From NCBI RefSeq assembly GCF_002280785.1, contig NZ_NCEQ01000001.1, positions 186,001 to 250,000 on the forward strand: 64,000 nt of DNA, in the 5' to 3' direction. Both the position numbers and the translations under genes were made by a program. This DNA comes from Brevundimonas subvibrioides (lineage in GTDB: Bacteria > Pseudomonadota > Alphaproteobacteria > Caulobacterales > Caulobacteraceae). Shown here piece after piece: positions 7,419-16,839 of the stretch (within the stretch, counting starts at the first letter, position 1; each line of letters starts with the position of its first letter). The notes beneath the pieces are model-generated. The model worked only from the letters and a program-made list of their open reading frames with translations, searched no databases and was not told where the DNA came from.

Positions 7419-9089
7419 ATGACGACCGAGAACCGGGGGAGCCGTCGACTGCGGGACGTCGCGCGCCGCTTCGCGTCCGACACGCGCGGCAACATCGCCA
7501 TGATCTCGGCCTTCGTGATCCCGGTTCTGCTGCTGATCACCTTCGGCGGCATCGATATCCACCGCGCCTCGACGGTGAAGGCCAATCTGCAGGACGCCCT
7601 CGACGCCGCCACCCTGGCCGCCGCGCGGTCGCCCTATACCAAAGACACCGACATCACCCGCGTGGGCCTGGCCTCTCTCCGCGCCAACCTCGCCCCCTAT
7701 AAAGACATCACCCTGCTGACCACCCGGACGAGCTTCGTCCTGGACGCCAGCACCGGAGCCGTCGTGGCCGAAGCCAAGGTCAATGTCACGGCCCTCGTCG
7801 CCAACATCATCCTGCCCATGGTGGGTCGGGGCACGGGCGACCAGATCCCCGTCGGCGCCCAGTCCGAGGTCCTGCGTTCGAACAAACGCATCGAGGTCGC
7901 CTTGGTGATCGACAACACCGGCTCGATGGCGGGCGCGAAGCTGACCAACACTAAGACCGCTGCGATCGACCTCATTGACCGGCTGGAAGCCGCAGACGGC
8001 CGTTCGATCGAGCCGGACGCGATCAAGATCTCGCTGGTCCCGTTCTCCCAGACGGTCCGTATCTCGGCGGGCGGCACCAACACGGTGCCCAGCTATATGT
8101 CCGACGCCGCGACCCATACCGGCGGAGGCGCGTGGCATGCCACGTCCAACAAATACAGTCTGTTCAACACGGCAGTCGGCCGATTCACCCTGTTCCAGCA
8201 GCTGGGCACGACCTGGGGCGGTTGCGTCGAGGCCCGGGCCCGGCCCTATGACATCCGCGACACCACCCCGACCAGCGGAAACCAGGATACGATGGTCGTT
8301 CCGTATTTCGCCCCGGATGAGCCGGACAAGGGTGACTATCCCAAGGACAATACCTGGAAGAACTGGCAGTACGAGGGCAACGACTATCTGGACGATGGCC
8401 GACCCGGAAACAACAGCGCTTTCGCCAATACCACGGCCCGCAACACCGAATGGTTCGCCCGTGTCCGCAATGTCGGCCGCTATGTCACCAGGTCCGGCCT
8501 CAACACCGATCTGGGCCCGAACAAGGGCTGCAATCTCCAGCCCCTGATCCGGTTGACGGATGACTACAATGCCCTGCGCACCGGCGTGAACAACATGACG
8601 GCAACCGGCAACACCAACGTCCCGCTGGGGACCATGTGGGGCTGGCACACCCTGTCACCCAACGCGCCCTTCCGGGACGGCCGCGCCTATACGTCCGAGC
8701 GGCTGCAGAAGATCATCATCATCATGACCGATGGCGAGAACGTCATGAGCGATACCAGCAGCCCCAGCGACGGGGCCTACAGCGGGTTGGGCTACATCTG
8801 GCAGGACCGCCTCGGCATCACCTCCGGCAGCACCTCCCAGCGCCGCACCGCCATGGACAACCGCTTCGACCATCCGACCGCAGGGGTCGAGGACATGTGC
8901 GGCAATATGAAGGACCAGGACATCGAGGTGTACACCGTCGCCGTCCAGGTCGACGGCTCGGCCCAGACCCTGCTGCGCCGCTGCGCCACCGACGACGCCC
9001 ACTACTTCCCCGTCGACAGCGCGGCCGGCATCGGCGCCGCCTTCGACCGCATCGCCGGGGCCATCGAGAACCTCAGGATCTCGCGATGA
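7419..9089 (+). CDS. TadG-like pilus assembly protein with von Willebrand A domain
   Basis: The 556-residue protein begins with the Tad/TadG N-terminal module (DTRGNIAMISAFVIPVLLLITFGGIDIHR, then ANLQDALDAATLAAA), a membrane anchor common to TadE/TadG pseudopilins. A VWA domain follows, with a MIDAS-like VALVIDNTGSM (D-x-T-G-S). The C-terminal part contains IIIMTDGENV and an Asn/Asp-rich insert. Such proteins are attached to Flp/Tad pilus biogenesis or adhesion at the cell envelope, but no other tad genes are present here, so it is an orphan copy. Start ATG 7419. TTAACCGTC occurs twice in the 100 bp upstream. It overlaps the next small gene by 4 bp (ATGA). Confidence 0.85.
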   Translation: MTTENRGSRRLRDVARRFASDTRGNIAMISAFVIPVLLLITFGGIDIHRASTVKANLQDALDAATLAAARSPYTKDTDITRVGLASLRANLAPYKDITLLTTRTSFVLDASTGAVVAEAKVNVTALVANIILPMVGRGTGDQIPVGAQSEVLRSNKRIEVALVIDNTGSMAGAKLTNTKTAAIDLIDRLEAADGRSIEPDAIKISLVPFSQTVRISAGGTNTVPSYMSDAATHTGGGAWHATSNKYSLFNTAVGRFTLFQQLGTTWGGCVEARARPYDIRDTTPTSGNQDTMVVPYFAPDEPDKGDYPKDNTWKNWQYEGNDYLDDGRPGNNSAFANTTARNTEWFARVRNVGRYVTRSGLNTDLGPNKGCNLQPLIRLTDDYNALRTGVNNMTATGNTNVPLGTMWGWHTLSPNAPFRDGRAYTSERLQKIIIIMTDGENVMSDTSSPSDGAYSGLGYIWQDRLGITSGSTSQRRTAMDNRFDHPTAGVEDMCGNMKDQDIEVYTVAVQVDGSAQTLLRRCATDDAHYFPVDSAAGIGAAFDRIAGAIENLRISR

Positions 9090-9295
9090 ACGCCGCCTCG
9101 ATCGCCGCCGGAGGCCTCGCCTCGGCCATGGCCCGGTTCGAACAGAGCGCCCAGCGGACGGCGAACGCCCCGCTCGACAACCTCGAGGCCGAGATGGTCG
9201 AGCGGATCGAGGCCAAGGCCTCGGTCTCGGCCAATATCGCCGTGCTCAGGACCGCCGACGACATGGCCGGCGCGCTTCTGGATATGTTCGCCTAG
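9086..9295 (+). CDS. Miniature flagellar rod/hook-like protein (69 aa)
   Basis: The N-terminus (MNAASIAAGGLASAMARFEQSA then QRTANA) resembles the N-terminal helix of flagellar axial proteins (FlgB/FlgC/FlgG: SGLxAAxxRxxxxAxNxAN). The C-terminus (AKASVSANIAVLRTADDMAG, LLD) resembles their C-terminal helix (ANxxVxxTADEMLxxLLD). The whole middle domain is absent. The pairing suggests a stripped-down rod-type protein that could form a coiled coil or a junction subunit. It is translationally coupled (ATGA) to the TadG-like gene. The assignment is by motif recognition only. Confidence 0.6.
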   Translation: MNAASIAAGGLASAMARFEQSAQRTANAPLDNLEAEMVERIEAKASVSANIAVLRTADDMAGALLDMFA

Positions 9296-9303
9296 AGCCT
9301 GAT

Positions 9304-9343
9304 CGCTTCGGGTGGACCCGCCACGCGGGTCCGACATGAAGCG
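9304..9343. terminator. Hairpin between convergent genes
   Basis: CGCTTC...GTGGACCCG pairs with CGGGTCCGAC...GAAGCG around a short CCACG loop. It lies between the stops of two convergent genes, so bidirectional termination is plausible, although no strong T-run follows on either strand. Confidence 0.45.
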
Positions 9344-9377
9344 TGACTCAGGCGCTCGCCAGGATCTGGAGCCTGGG

Positions 9378-9746
9378 TCACATCTGGTCAGGCCGGGAAG
9401 GGGTTTCGGGCGCCGTGGCGACGTCGGGAGTCGCCGTCGTCTCATTGGCCCGCCGCGTCGCAGATGTCGCATCGTCGGCGGCCGGTTCGGGCGACGGGGG
9501 CGCAGTCGGGGCCGGTGCGGCCTCAGCGGCCTTATCCTCGGCCGGTCCACCGTCCTCCTCAGGCTCTTCCTTCTTCGCGGCGGGCCGGGGTTGAGCCACA
9601 GGCGCGACCTCATCCTCCACGATCGGCACGGCCTCGATGAAGTCGAGTTCGGCGACCGGGGCCCCGGCCTCACCGGCGGCCGGCGACTGTTGTCCGCACG
9701 CCGCCATAAGGCCTGCAAGGACGATCGAGATGGCGATACGTTGCAT
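9378..9746 (-). CDS. Pro/Ala/Glu-rich lipoprotein, hypothetical
   Basis: The 122-residue protein has a type II signal peptide (MQRIAISIVLAGLMAACGQQ, lipobox LMAAC, Cys about residue 16). A low-complexity tail rich in Pro, Ala and Glu follows (VAPVAQPRPAAKKEEPEEDG). It should be lipid-anchored facing the periplasm. No enzymatic domain is visible. ATG 9746 puts the signal peptide at the N-terminus, while the open frame 18 codons further upstream would bury it. Convergent with the small rod-like gene and divergent from uvrC. Confidence 0.75.
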   Translation of the reverse strand: MQRIAISIVLAGLMAACGQQSPAAGEAGAPVAELDFIEAVPIVEDEVAPVAQPRPAAKKEEPEEDGGPAEDKAAEAAPAPTAPPSPEPAADDATSATRRANETTATPDVATAPETPSRPDQM

Positions 9747-9859
9747 GATGGAGCCCCCGAAACCGGAGACGCGCCGCCGGTCGCGGGAATCCTCCGTCAT
9801 TCTCCGAAGCTGATCAAGCCGCTCTGACAGATCGCTACGCGACGCCTATATTCGCCGGG

Positions 9860-11764
9860 ATGCCCGCCGACGCCCCGCCCATTGATTCGACCGTCCCTCT
9901 CGTCGCCGCCGATCTGATCCGCGACGAGGCCCGGCGCGCGCCCGACAAGCCGGGCGTCTACCGCATGTATGGCGAGGACGGGACCTGCCTCTATGTCGGC
10001 AAGGCGCGCTCGATCAAGAAGCGCATCCTCCAGTATGCCCAGGGCCGCTTCCACACCCAGCGCATCGGCCTGATGGTCTCGCTGACCCGCTCGATGGAAC
10101 TGGTGGTCACGGCGTCCGAGACCGAGGCGCTGCTGCTGGAATCCAACTTCATCAAGAAGCTGAAGCCCCGCTTCAACGTCGTCCTGCGCGACGACAAGTC
10201 CTTCGCCGAACTGATGATCCGCAAGGACCACCGCGCGCCCCAGGTCCGCAAGCATCGCGGCGCCCACACGACCGACGGCGAGTATTTCGGACCCTTCGCC
10301 TCGACCTGGGCGGTGAACCGGACCCTGAACACCCTGCAGAAGGCCTTTCTGCTGCGATCCTGTTCGGACAGCGTCTACGAGACCCGCACCCGCCCCTGCA
10401 TGCTGCACCAGATCAAGCGCTGCTCGGCCCCCTGCACCGGCCTGATTTCGCTCGAGGACTACGGCGACCTGGTCGAGGAGGCCTCGCTGTTCCTGCGCGG
10501 CAAGTCGCGCGCCGTGATCGGCCGCCTGTCGCAGGAGATGACCACGGCGGCCGAGGCCATGGATTTCGAACAGGCCGCCCGCGTCCGCGACCGCATCCGC
10601 GCCCTGTCGGCCATCACGATGGAGAACTCGGTCAGCGCCGACAGCGTGGCCGAGGCCGACGTCTTCGCCCTGTTCTCGGAGGGCGGTCAGGCCTGCGTCC
10701 AGGTCTTCTTCTATCGCGGCGGCCAGAACTGGGGCGGCCGCGCCTATTTCCCGCGCGTCGACAAGTCCGACACCGACCCGGAAATCCTCTCGGCCTTCCT
10801 CGGCCAGTTCTACGAGGACAAGCCGGTCGCCCGCCTGATCCTGTCCAACGTCGTCCCGTTCGAGAAGGAACTGCTGGAAGAGGCCTTCTCCATGAAGGCC
10901 AAGGAGGCCGACGGCCGTCGCGTCGTCTCGATCGAACGGCCGATGCGCGGCGACAAGAAGTCTCTCGTCGACCACGCCCACACCAATGCCCGCGAGGCGC
11001 TGGGCCGAAAGATGGCCGAGGGCTCGGCCCAGGGCAAGATCCTGACCGAGGTCTGCGAAGCCTTCGGGCTGGACGGCACGCCCGAGCGGATCGAGGTCTA
11101 CGACAACGCCCACATCCAGGGGACCAATGCGGTGGGCGGCATGATCGTCGCCGGCCCCGAGGGCTTCCAGAAGTCGCAGTACCGCAAGTTCAACATTCGC
11201 GGCGTCGATCTGACCCCCGGCGACGACTACGGCATGATGCGCGAGGTCATGCGCCGCCGCTTCAGCCGCCTGGTCAAGGATGAGGAGGACGGCGCCGAGG
11301 AGGTGGTCCGTCCCGACCTGCTGCTGATCGACGGCGGCGCCGGGCAGCTGGCCGAGGTCCAGGCGGTGCTGGCGGATCTGGGTCTGGACGACATCCTCGC
11401 TGTCGGCGTCGCCAAGGGGCCGGACCGTGACGCCGGAATGGAGCGGTTCTTCGTCCCCGGCAAACCGCCCTTCATGCTGCCGCTGAAGTCGCCGGCCCTC
11501 TATTACATCCAGCGGCTGCGCGACGAGGCCCACCGCTTCGCCAACGGCGCCCACCGCACCCGCCGTTCGATGGATATCAAGAAGAACCCGCTCGACGAGA
11601 TCGAGGGCGTCGGACCCGGCCGCAAGAAGGCCCTGCTGCACGCCTTCGGTTCGGCCAAGGGCGTCGGCCGCGCTGCCGTCGTCGATCTGGAGAAGGTCGA
11701 CGGCATCAACCGCGCCCTGGCCGAACGGATCCACGGCTTCTTCCGTCCCGCGGCGCAGCGCTGA
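9860..11764 (+). CDS. uvrC: UvrABC excinuclease subunit C
   Basis: The 634-residue protein, a normal UvrC length, has all expected modules. These are the GIY-YIG nuclease near residues 30-110 ([18 protein letters not shown], where GVY-YVG is the catalytic pair), a UVR motif binding UvrB around residues 215-250 ([14 protein letters not shown]), the UvrC RNase H-like 5'-nuclease domain ([28 protein letters not shown]), and two C-terminal HhH motifs ([20 protein letters not shown]). It makes the dual incisions in nucleotide excision repair. In many alphaproteobacteria uvrC precedes pgsA. Here a transporter and a carbonic anhydrase lie between them. Confidence 0.97.
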   Translation: MPADAPPIDSTVPLVAADLIRDEARRAPDKPGVYRMYGEDGTCLYVGKARSIKKRILQYAQGRFHTQRIGLMVSLTRSMELVVTASETEALLLESNFIKKLKPRFNVVLRDDKSFAELMIRKDHRAPQVRKHRGAHTTDGEYFGPFASTWAVNRTLNTLQKAFLLRSCSDSVYETRTRPCMLHQIKRCSAPCTGLISLEDYGDLVEEASLFLRGKSRAVIGRLSQEMTTAAEAMDFEQAARVRDRIRALSAITMENSVSADSVAEADVFALFSEGGQACVQVFFYRGGQNWGGRAYFPRVDKSDTDPEILSAFLGQFYEDKPVARLILSNVVPFEKELLEEAFSMKAKEADGRRVVSIERPMRGDKKSLVDHAHTNAREALGRKMAEGSAQGKILTEVCEAFGLDGTPERIEVYDNAHIQGTNAVGGMIVAGPEGFQKSQYRKFNIRGVDLTPGDDYGMMREVMRRRFSRLVKDEEDGAEEVVRPDLLLIDGGAGQLAEVQAVLADLGLDDILAVGVAKGPDRDAGMERFFVPGKPPFMLPLKSPALYYIQRLRDEAHRFANGAHRTRRSMDIKKNPLDEIEGVGPGRKKALLHAFGSAKGVGRAAVVDLEKVDGINRALAERIHGFFRPAAQR

Positions 11765-11862
11765 GCCGGCGGGTGTCTTAGCGGACGCCTCACTTATCGG
11801 GTACGGTGCGCGCGGCTGGATTGAGAATGCGCTCCCGGGCGCCCATCGGACTGGAACATGCG

Positions 11863-13140
11863 ATGAAGCCCACATCCGGCAGGCTGCGCCGCGCCGCCAT
11901 GCTCAAGCGGCTGGGTCCCGGAGTGATAACAGGGGCGGCGGACGACGATCCGAGCGGAATCGCCACCTATTCGCAGGCCGGCGCCCAATTTGGCCTCAAC
12001 ATGCTCTGGGCCATGGTGTTCCTGTATCCGCTGGTGTCCTCGATCCAGCTGATCAGCGCCAGGATCGGCCGCGTCACCGGACACGGGCTCGCCGCCAATC
12101 TGCGGCGGGTGTTTCCGCAGCCCGTGGTGACCGCCCTGGTCGCGCTCCTGTTCATCGCCAACACCATCAACATCGGCGCGGACCTGGCCGCCATGGGCGC
12201 GGCGGTGGAGCTGGTGCTGGGCTGGGGCCGTCACGCCTTCACCCTGGTCTTCGCAGGCCTGTCCCTGACGCTCCAGATTCTGGTGCCCTATCACCGCTAT
12301 GTCCGCTTCCTCAAATGGCTGACGCTGGCGCTGCTGGCCTATTTTGCGGTCGCGATGACGGTGCATATCGACTGGGGCGAAGTCGCGCGGCGCACGGTGA
12401 TGCCGCAACTCGCGCTCACCGGCGCGGCGGCAACCATGATCGTGGCGCTCTTCGGCACCACGATCAGTCCTTATCTGCTGTTCTGGCAGGCGTCGGAGGA
12501 AGTCGAGGAAGACGAGGCCGATCCGACCACCGACCCGCTGATCGACCATCCGGACCAGGCGGCGACCCAGCTCAGCCGCATCCGCTGGGACACCTATTTC
12601 GGCATGGGCTTCGCCAATCTGGCCGCCTTCTTCATAATCCTGACCACCGCTGTGACCCTGCACGCCGCCGGCGTGACCGACATCCAGACCTCCGCCGACG
12701 CCGCCCGCGCCCTGCGTCCGATCGCGGGCGACCTGGCCTATCTTCTGTTCAGCCTGGGCGTCATCGGCACAGGGCTGCTGGCGGTGCCCGTGCTGGCGGG
12801 ATCGGCCGCCTATGCCGTTTGTGAATCGCGCGGCTGGCCGGTCGGTCTGGAGCACCGGCCCCGTGACGCGATAGGCTTCTACACGGTGATCGGCATGGCG
12901 GTGCTGGTGGGCCTGGCGATCGGCTATTCGCCGCTGGACCCGATCAAGGCGCTGTTCTGGAGCGCCGTGGTCAACGGCGTGATTGCTGTGCCGCTGATGG
13001 CGGCAATGATGATCGTCGCATCACGTCGCGACGAAATGGGCGCGTTTGTCGCCCCGCTGCCGCTGCGGGTCCTGGGCTGGTTCGCGACCGTTTGCATGGG
13101 CGCTGCGGCGGTCACGATGGTCGCTACAGGCTGGGGGTGA
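11863..13140 (+). CDS. Nramp-family divalent metal transporter (DPSG variant)
   Basis: About 425 residues and 10-11 membrane helices. Helix 1 carries GAADDDPSGIATYSQAGAQF, where classical Mn/Fe Nramp proteins have DPGN. The helix-6 region reads FGTTISPYLLFWQASEEVEE, where classical ones have the Ala-x-x-Met-Pro-His motif. Loss of the metal-coordinating Asn and Met is the pattern reported for Nramp-related Mg transporters, so the substrate may not be Mn or Fe. An acidic cytoplasmic loop (EEVEEDEADPTTD) follows helix 6. ATG 11863 is preferred. In-frame ATGs at 11806 and 11827 would add up to 19 residues. Confidence 0.8.
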   Translation: MKPTSGRLRRAAMLKRLGPGVITGAADDDPSGIATYSQAGAQFGLNMLWAMVFLYPLVSSIQLISARIGRVTGHGLAANLRRVFPQPVVTALVALLFIANTINIGADLAAMGAAVELVLGWGRHAFTLVFAGLSLTLQILVPYHRYVRFLKWLTLALLAYFAVAMTVHIDWGEVARRTVMPQLALTGAAATMIVALFGTTISPYLLFWQASEEVEEDEADPTTDPLIDHPDQAATQLSRIRWDTYFGMGFANLAAFFIILTTAVTLHAAGVTDIQTSADAARALRPIAGDLAYLLFSLGVIGTGLLAVPVLAGSAAYAVCESRGWPVGLEHRPRDAIGFYTVIGMAVLVGLAIGYSPLDPIKALFWSAVVNGVIAVPLMAAMMIVASRRDEMGAFVAPLPLRVLGWFATVCMGAAAVTMVATGWG

Positions 13141-13220
13141 CCTTTCGCGGGCCGACGCCGAGGCCAGGGATTGCCGCCGTGCCTCTCCCCCAATGAGAGG
13201 CGATTGCCTATACGGCTCCC

Positions 13221-13844
13221 ATGGCTGACGATTCTTCCGATCCCCTGATCTCCGGCTACCACCGCTTTCGCGCCAACCACTGGCCGGCGGCGCGCGCGGA
13301 GTACGAAGCCCTGGCCGCCGGTCAGACGCCACACACCCTGATTGTAGCCTGTTCCGACAGCCGCGCCGACCCCGCCCTGATCTTCGACGCCGCGCCCGGC
13401 CAACTGTTCGTCGTCCGCAACGTCGCCAACCTCGTCCCGCCCTATGAGCCGGACGGCCAGCTGCACGGCGTCTCCGCCGCGCTGGAGTTCGGTGTGAAGG
13501 TCCTGAACGTCCGCCGCATCGTCGTCATGGGCCACGCCCACTGCGGCGGCGTCGCCGCCATGCGATACGGCGCACCCGACACCGTCCAGGACTTCGTCGC
13601 CCCCTGGATCGCCCAGGGCACGCCCGTCGTCCGCCGGATCGCCGAGACGTGCGAGCTGGAATCCTGTGAACAGGCGACCGAGGAGGCTGTCGTGCGCCTG
13701 TCGCTCGACAACCTGCGCACCTTCCCCTGGATCGCCGGGCGCGAGGCGGACGGGCGGCTCGAATTGACCGGTCTGCATTTCGGCATCGCTGAGGGCATGC
13801 TGCGCAAGTTGACTTCGGCTCCCCGGTTTGAACCGCTAAGCTAG
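13221..13844 (+). CDS. Beta-class carbonic anhydrase
   Basis: The 207-residue protein has the beta-CA zinc ligands in order: Cys in VACSDSRADP (with the catalytic Asp-Arg dyad), then His and Cys in GHAHCGGV, the H-x2-C motif. VRNVANLVPPY and GVSAALEFGV are also conserved. It interconverts CO2 and bicarbonate in the cytosol. The short intergenic space before it holds a perfect hairpin GCCTCTC-N6-GAGAGGC (about 13181-13200) whose role is unclear. It follows the Nramp-type gene by 80 bp and precedes pgsA by about 60 bp. Confidence 0.95.
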   Translation: MADDSSDPLISGYHRFRANHWPAARAEYEALAAGQTPHTLIVACSDSRADPALIFDAAPGQLFVVRNVANLVPPYEPDGQLHGVSAALEFGVKVLNVRRIVVMGHAHCGGVAAMRYGAPDTVQDFVAPWIAQGTPVVRRIAETCELESCEQATEEAVVRLSLDNLRTFPWIAGREADGRLELTGLHFGIAEGMLRKLTSAPRFEPLS

Positions 13845-13903
13845 CCGCGCGTTCGCTGAAAACCGCCTATGCTGTCCCGGCCAGCCCTGCCCACGGAATC
13901 GTC

Positions 13904-14545
13904 ATGTCCCCCACGCACCATGCCAACCCCATCCCCAACATCCTGACCGGCCTGCGCCTGGTCGCCGGGGTGGTGATGTTCCTGATCCTGGCGGGTGCGA
14001 CCGGCGGGGTGCCGATCCTGTCGTCCTATCTGAGCCCGGAGGACCAGTTCGGCCTCTATCGCGCGGCCTTCTACATCTTCGTGGTCGCCGCCTCGACGGA
14101 CTGGGTCGACGGCTATCTGGCCAGGCGCTGGCATTCGGAGACGCGCTGGGGCGCCATCCTGGATCCCATCGCCGACAAGGTTCTGGTCACCGGCGCCATC
14201 CTCGGCGTTCTCACCTCGGGCTCGGTGCCCCAGATCGCCATCCCCTGCGGCCTGATCCTGTTCCGGGAGTTCGCCGTTTCGGCCCTGCGCGAAACCATCG
14301 CCGGCCGCGTCACCCTGGAAGTCACCCTGCTGGCCAAGTGGAAGACCACCGTTCAGCTGGTCGCCCTGGGCTGCCAGCTGTTCGCCCGCAACTGGGACGG
14401 CTTCGGCCTCGACTTCGAATACCTGCCGTATTTCCAGCTGTTCGCCGACAGCCTGATCTGGTTCGCCGCCATCGCCACGCTCTGGACCGGCTGGCAGTAT
14501 TTCGACACAGCGAGACGGTCCCTGGCGGAGAAGGACGCCAGATAG
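13904..14545 (+). CDS. pgsA: CDP-diacylglycerol-glycerol-3-phosphate 3-phosphatidyltransferase
   Basis: The 213-residue integral membrane protein contains the CDP-alcohol phosphotransferase signature DG-x2-AR-x8-G-x3-D-x3-D, seen as DWVDGYLARRWHSE followed by WGAILDPIADKV. The N-terminus NIPNILTGLRLVAGV is typical of PgsA. It makes phosphatidylglycerol phosphate, the committed step to PG and cardiolipin. About five hydrophobic helices are visible. It converges on the S46 peptidase with 16 bp between stops. Confidence 0.94.
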   Translation: MSPTHHANPIPNILTGLRLVAGVVMFLILAGATGGVPILSSYLSPEDQFGLYRAAFYIFVVAASTDWVDGYLARRWHSETRWGAILDPIADKVLVTGAILGVLTSGSVPQIAIPCGLILFREFAVSALRETIAGRVTLEVTLLAKWKTTVQLVALGCQLFARNWDGFGLDFEYLPYFQLFADSLIWFAAIATLWTGWQYFDTARRSLAEKDAR

Positions 14546-14561
14546 GCGAGGGCGGCGGGGG

Positions 14562-16661
14562 TCAGTCGACCCCCAGCTCCTCCACCAGCCGGCCCATGTC
14601 GTAGACATCGCGCAGGGCCACGGTCACCGCCCCCGTGGTGACGATGACGCTGCGGTTGACGTTGCGGTCGTAGCCATAGGCGTTGCGCTGGGTCAGGACG
14701 GTGGAGTCGAAATTGGCCCCCAGCATCTCGCCCGCCGCATTGACCACCGGCGATCCTGACGAGCCGCCGATGGTGTCCGACGACAGCGTCATGTTGAGCA
14801 CGGTGTCGGCGTCGATCCGGTCGCGCGCCGCCAGCAGCTTCGGCGCCACGTCGAACGGGGCCGCGCCGGTCGCCCGGTCCCACAGGCCGGCGAAGGTCGT
14901 GAAGGGCCCCCAGCGCTGGCCGGGCACGTCCGATCCCTCGATCTTGCCATAGGTCAGTCGCAACGTCCCTGTCGCGTCCGGATAGACGGTGTCGCCATAG
15001 GCGGCGAAGCGCGCGGCCGCCAGGCGTTCGGCCGCCTGGTCGGTCGGCGCCTGCACGCGCGTCTCCCAGTCCGAACGCACGGCGCGGGTCTCGTCCTGGA
15101 TCGACAGCAGGTACTGGATCATCGGGTCGTCCGAGGCCTCGATGGCCGCCAGTCCGCCTTCCCACAGAGCGCGGCGCACGACCGGATCGGCCAGCGTCGT
15201 CCCCTCGACCAGGCGCGCCGACAGCTGTTCGGGGCTCTCCCGGCCCAGCAGGCTCCGCACCGCGGGATTGTCGACGGTCAGCCACTCGCGGGTCTTGGAC
15301 AGCCACCACTCCATCCGCACCTGCTCCAGCGCCGGATAGGTCGGACGCTCGGCGAACAGGCCGGACTGCACGCCCGACAGACGCGCATCGCCGAACTCGG
15401 GCAGGCGCTCGGCCGAGGGCCTGGCCCGCTCCTGCGCGCCGCGGACCAGGGTCCGCGCCCACAGGAACAGCTGCGACCCGCCGGCGACCGGCGTGGTGCC
15501 GATGCCCGTCCCGCCTTCCAGCAGGGCGTAGGCGGGATAGAGTTCACGCGCGATCGGCTGGACGGTCGCCAGCGCGCCCCACGGATCGGCGGCGCGCTCG
15601 GCCAGGGCGGCGTCGGCCGCGACCCGACTGCGGAAATCGACTTCGCCCCCGGCCCGCGTCGCCATGAAGCCCGGATCGGTCAGGGCGCGCATCCGCCCCA
15701 GGCCGCGCTTGTAGGTGTTTTCCAGGCCCACGATCGGATCCATGGCGATGAAGGCGTTCTCCTCCGACTCCCCGGAGAACCGGATCAACCGGCCGCGCAG
15801 TTCCGAGGCGATCAGCTGGTCCAGCGGCAGGACCACGTCGCGGACGGTGAACAGCTGGTCCTGGGTCAGCAGGCGCTGGGTCGCGCCGGGGCTGCCGGTC
15901 ACGAACACCGGCGTGCCCTCGACCGGCCTGTCGGCGTTCCAGACGAAGTGGGTCGCGGTCACCGCCGGGGCGCCGTTCTCGTACAGGCGGATGAAGGCCG
16001 CATCGATGGCGAAGCGCGGGAAGGAGAAGTTGTCCAGGTCGCCGCCGAAGGTCGCCGCCCGGTCCTCAGGCGCGAAGGCCAGGCGGACGTCGGTGTATTT
16101 CTTGTAGGTGTAGAGCTTGAACTGGCCGCCCCGGTACAGGGTCACGACCTGACAGCGCCTGTCCGTCGCGTCACCACAGGCCTCGGTCTCGATCCGCCCG
16201 ATCTCGGCGTCGCGCGCCCGGTTGAAGGCCTGACCCGTCAGTCCCTCGCCCGCCGCATGCACCCGCTCGGTGACATCACTGATGTCCGTCAGCACCTCGG
16301 CCGTGCCGCCCGGGCATTTCACCTCGTCCTCGCGATTGCGCGGCGTGAAACCGGTCTCGGCGTAGTTGACGGCCTGGGTCGACAGGTTGGCCACGCAGGT
16401 CGCGACGCAGTGGTTGTTGGTCATGACCAGGCCTTCGCCTGACACGATCCCGGCCGAACACCCGCCGAACTTCACCGAGCTCAACCGCACGCGATCCAGC
16501 CACGCCTGGTCGATCGAGGTCCCCAGGGTCGCGTTGGCGCGCGCGATGGGGAAGTTGTCGAACGTCCACATCCCCTCTTCGGCCCGGGCCGGGGCGGCGG
16601 GCATGGCGGCGCAGACGAGGGCCGCCATCGAAACAGCGGCGGCGAGCGAACGATAGTGCAT
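14562..16661 (-). CDS. S46 family peptidase (dipeptidyl-peptidase 7/11-like)
   Basis: The 699-residue protein starts with a Sec signal peptide (AAAVSMAALVCAAMPAAPARA) then EEGMWTFDNFP, the conserved mature N-terminus of S46 peptidases. The catalytic triad is visible as His in MTNNHCVATC, Asp in FGGDLDNFSFPRF, and Ser in TIGGSSGSPVVNA. Family members remove dipeptides from the N-terminus of oligopeptides in the periplasm, with substrate side chain set by a residue near the Ser (DPP7 versus DPP11), which I cannot assign here. ATG 16661 is chosen because it places the signal peptide at the terminus. Confidence 0.93.
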   Translation of the reverse strand: MHYRSLAAAVSMAALVCAAMPAAPARAEEGMWTFDNFPIARANATLGTSIDQAWLDRVRLSSVKFGGCSAGIVSGEGLVMTNNHCVATCVANLSTQAVNYAETGFTPRNREDEVKCPGGTAEVLTDISDVTERVHAAGEGLTGQAFNRARDAEIGRIETEACGDATDRRCQVVTLYRGGQFKLYTYKKYTDVRLAFAPEDRAATFGGDLDNFSFPRFAIDAAFIRLYENGAPAVTATHFVWNADRPVEGTPVFVTGSPGATQRLLTQDQLFTVRDVVLPLDQLIASELRGRLIRFSGESEENAFIAMDPIVGLENTYKRGLGRMRALTDPGFMATRAGGEVDFRSRVAADAALAERAADPWGALATVQPIARELYPAYALLEGGTGIGTTPVAGGSQLFLWARTLVRGAQERARPSAERLPEFGDARLSGVQSGLFAERPTYPALEQVRMEWWLSKTREWLTVDNPAVRSLLGRESPEQLSARLVEGTTLADPVVRRALWEGGLAAIEASDDPMIQYLLSIQDETRAVRSDWETRVQAPTDQAAERLAAARFAAYGDTVYPDATGTLRLTYGKIEGSDVPGQRWGPFTTFAGLWDRATGAAPFDVAPKLLAARDRIDADTVLNMTLSSDTIGGSSGSPVVNAAGEMLGANFDSTVLTQRNAYGYDRNVNRSVIVTTGAVTVALRDVYDMGRLVEELGVD

Positions 16662-16839
16662 CTGGTTTCTTCCCGGTGCGCCGGCGACCCGGCGATCTTG
16701 TGTGGCGATAGCTAGTCCCGCCGCCGACGGCGCGGCAAGCGTGGCCATGGCACGCCCGTTTTCCCTTACCCCGATTTAACTTGGAGGGAACCCGACAGCA
16801 GGTCAGATAACGCTGCAAGTCAGGGATGTTTCAAAGACC

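Noticed and set aside
9797-11875. A 692-codon open frame antisense to uvrC
   Set aside because: It has no recognisable domain and is fully covered by the intact UvrC reading frame on the other strand.
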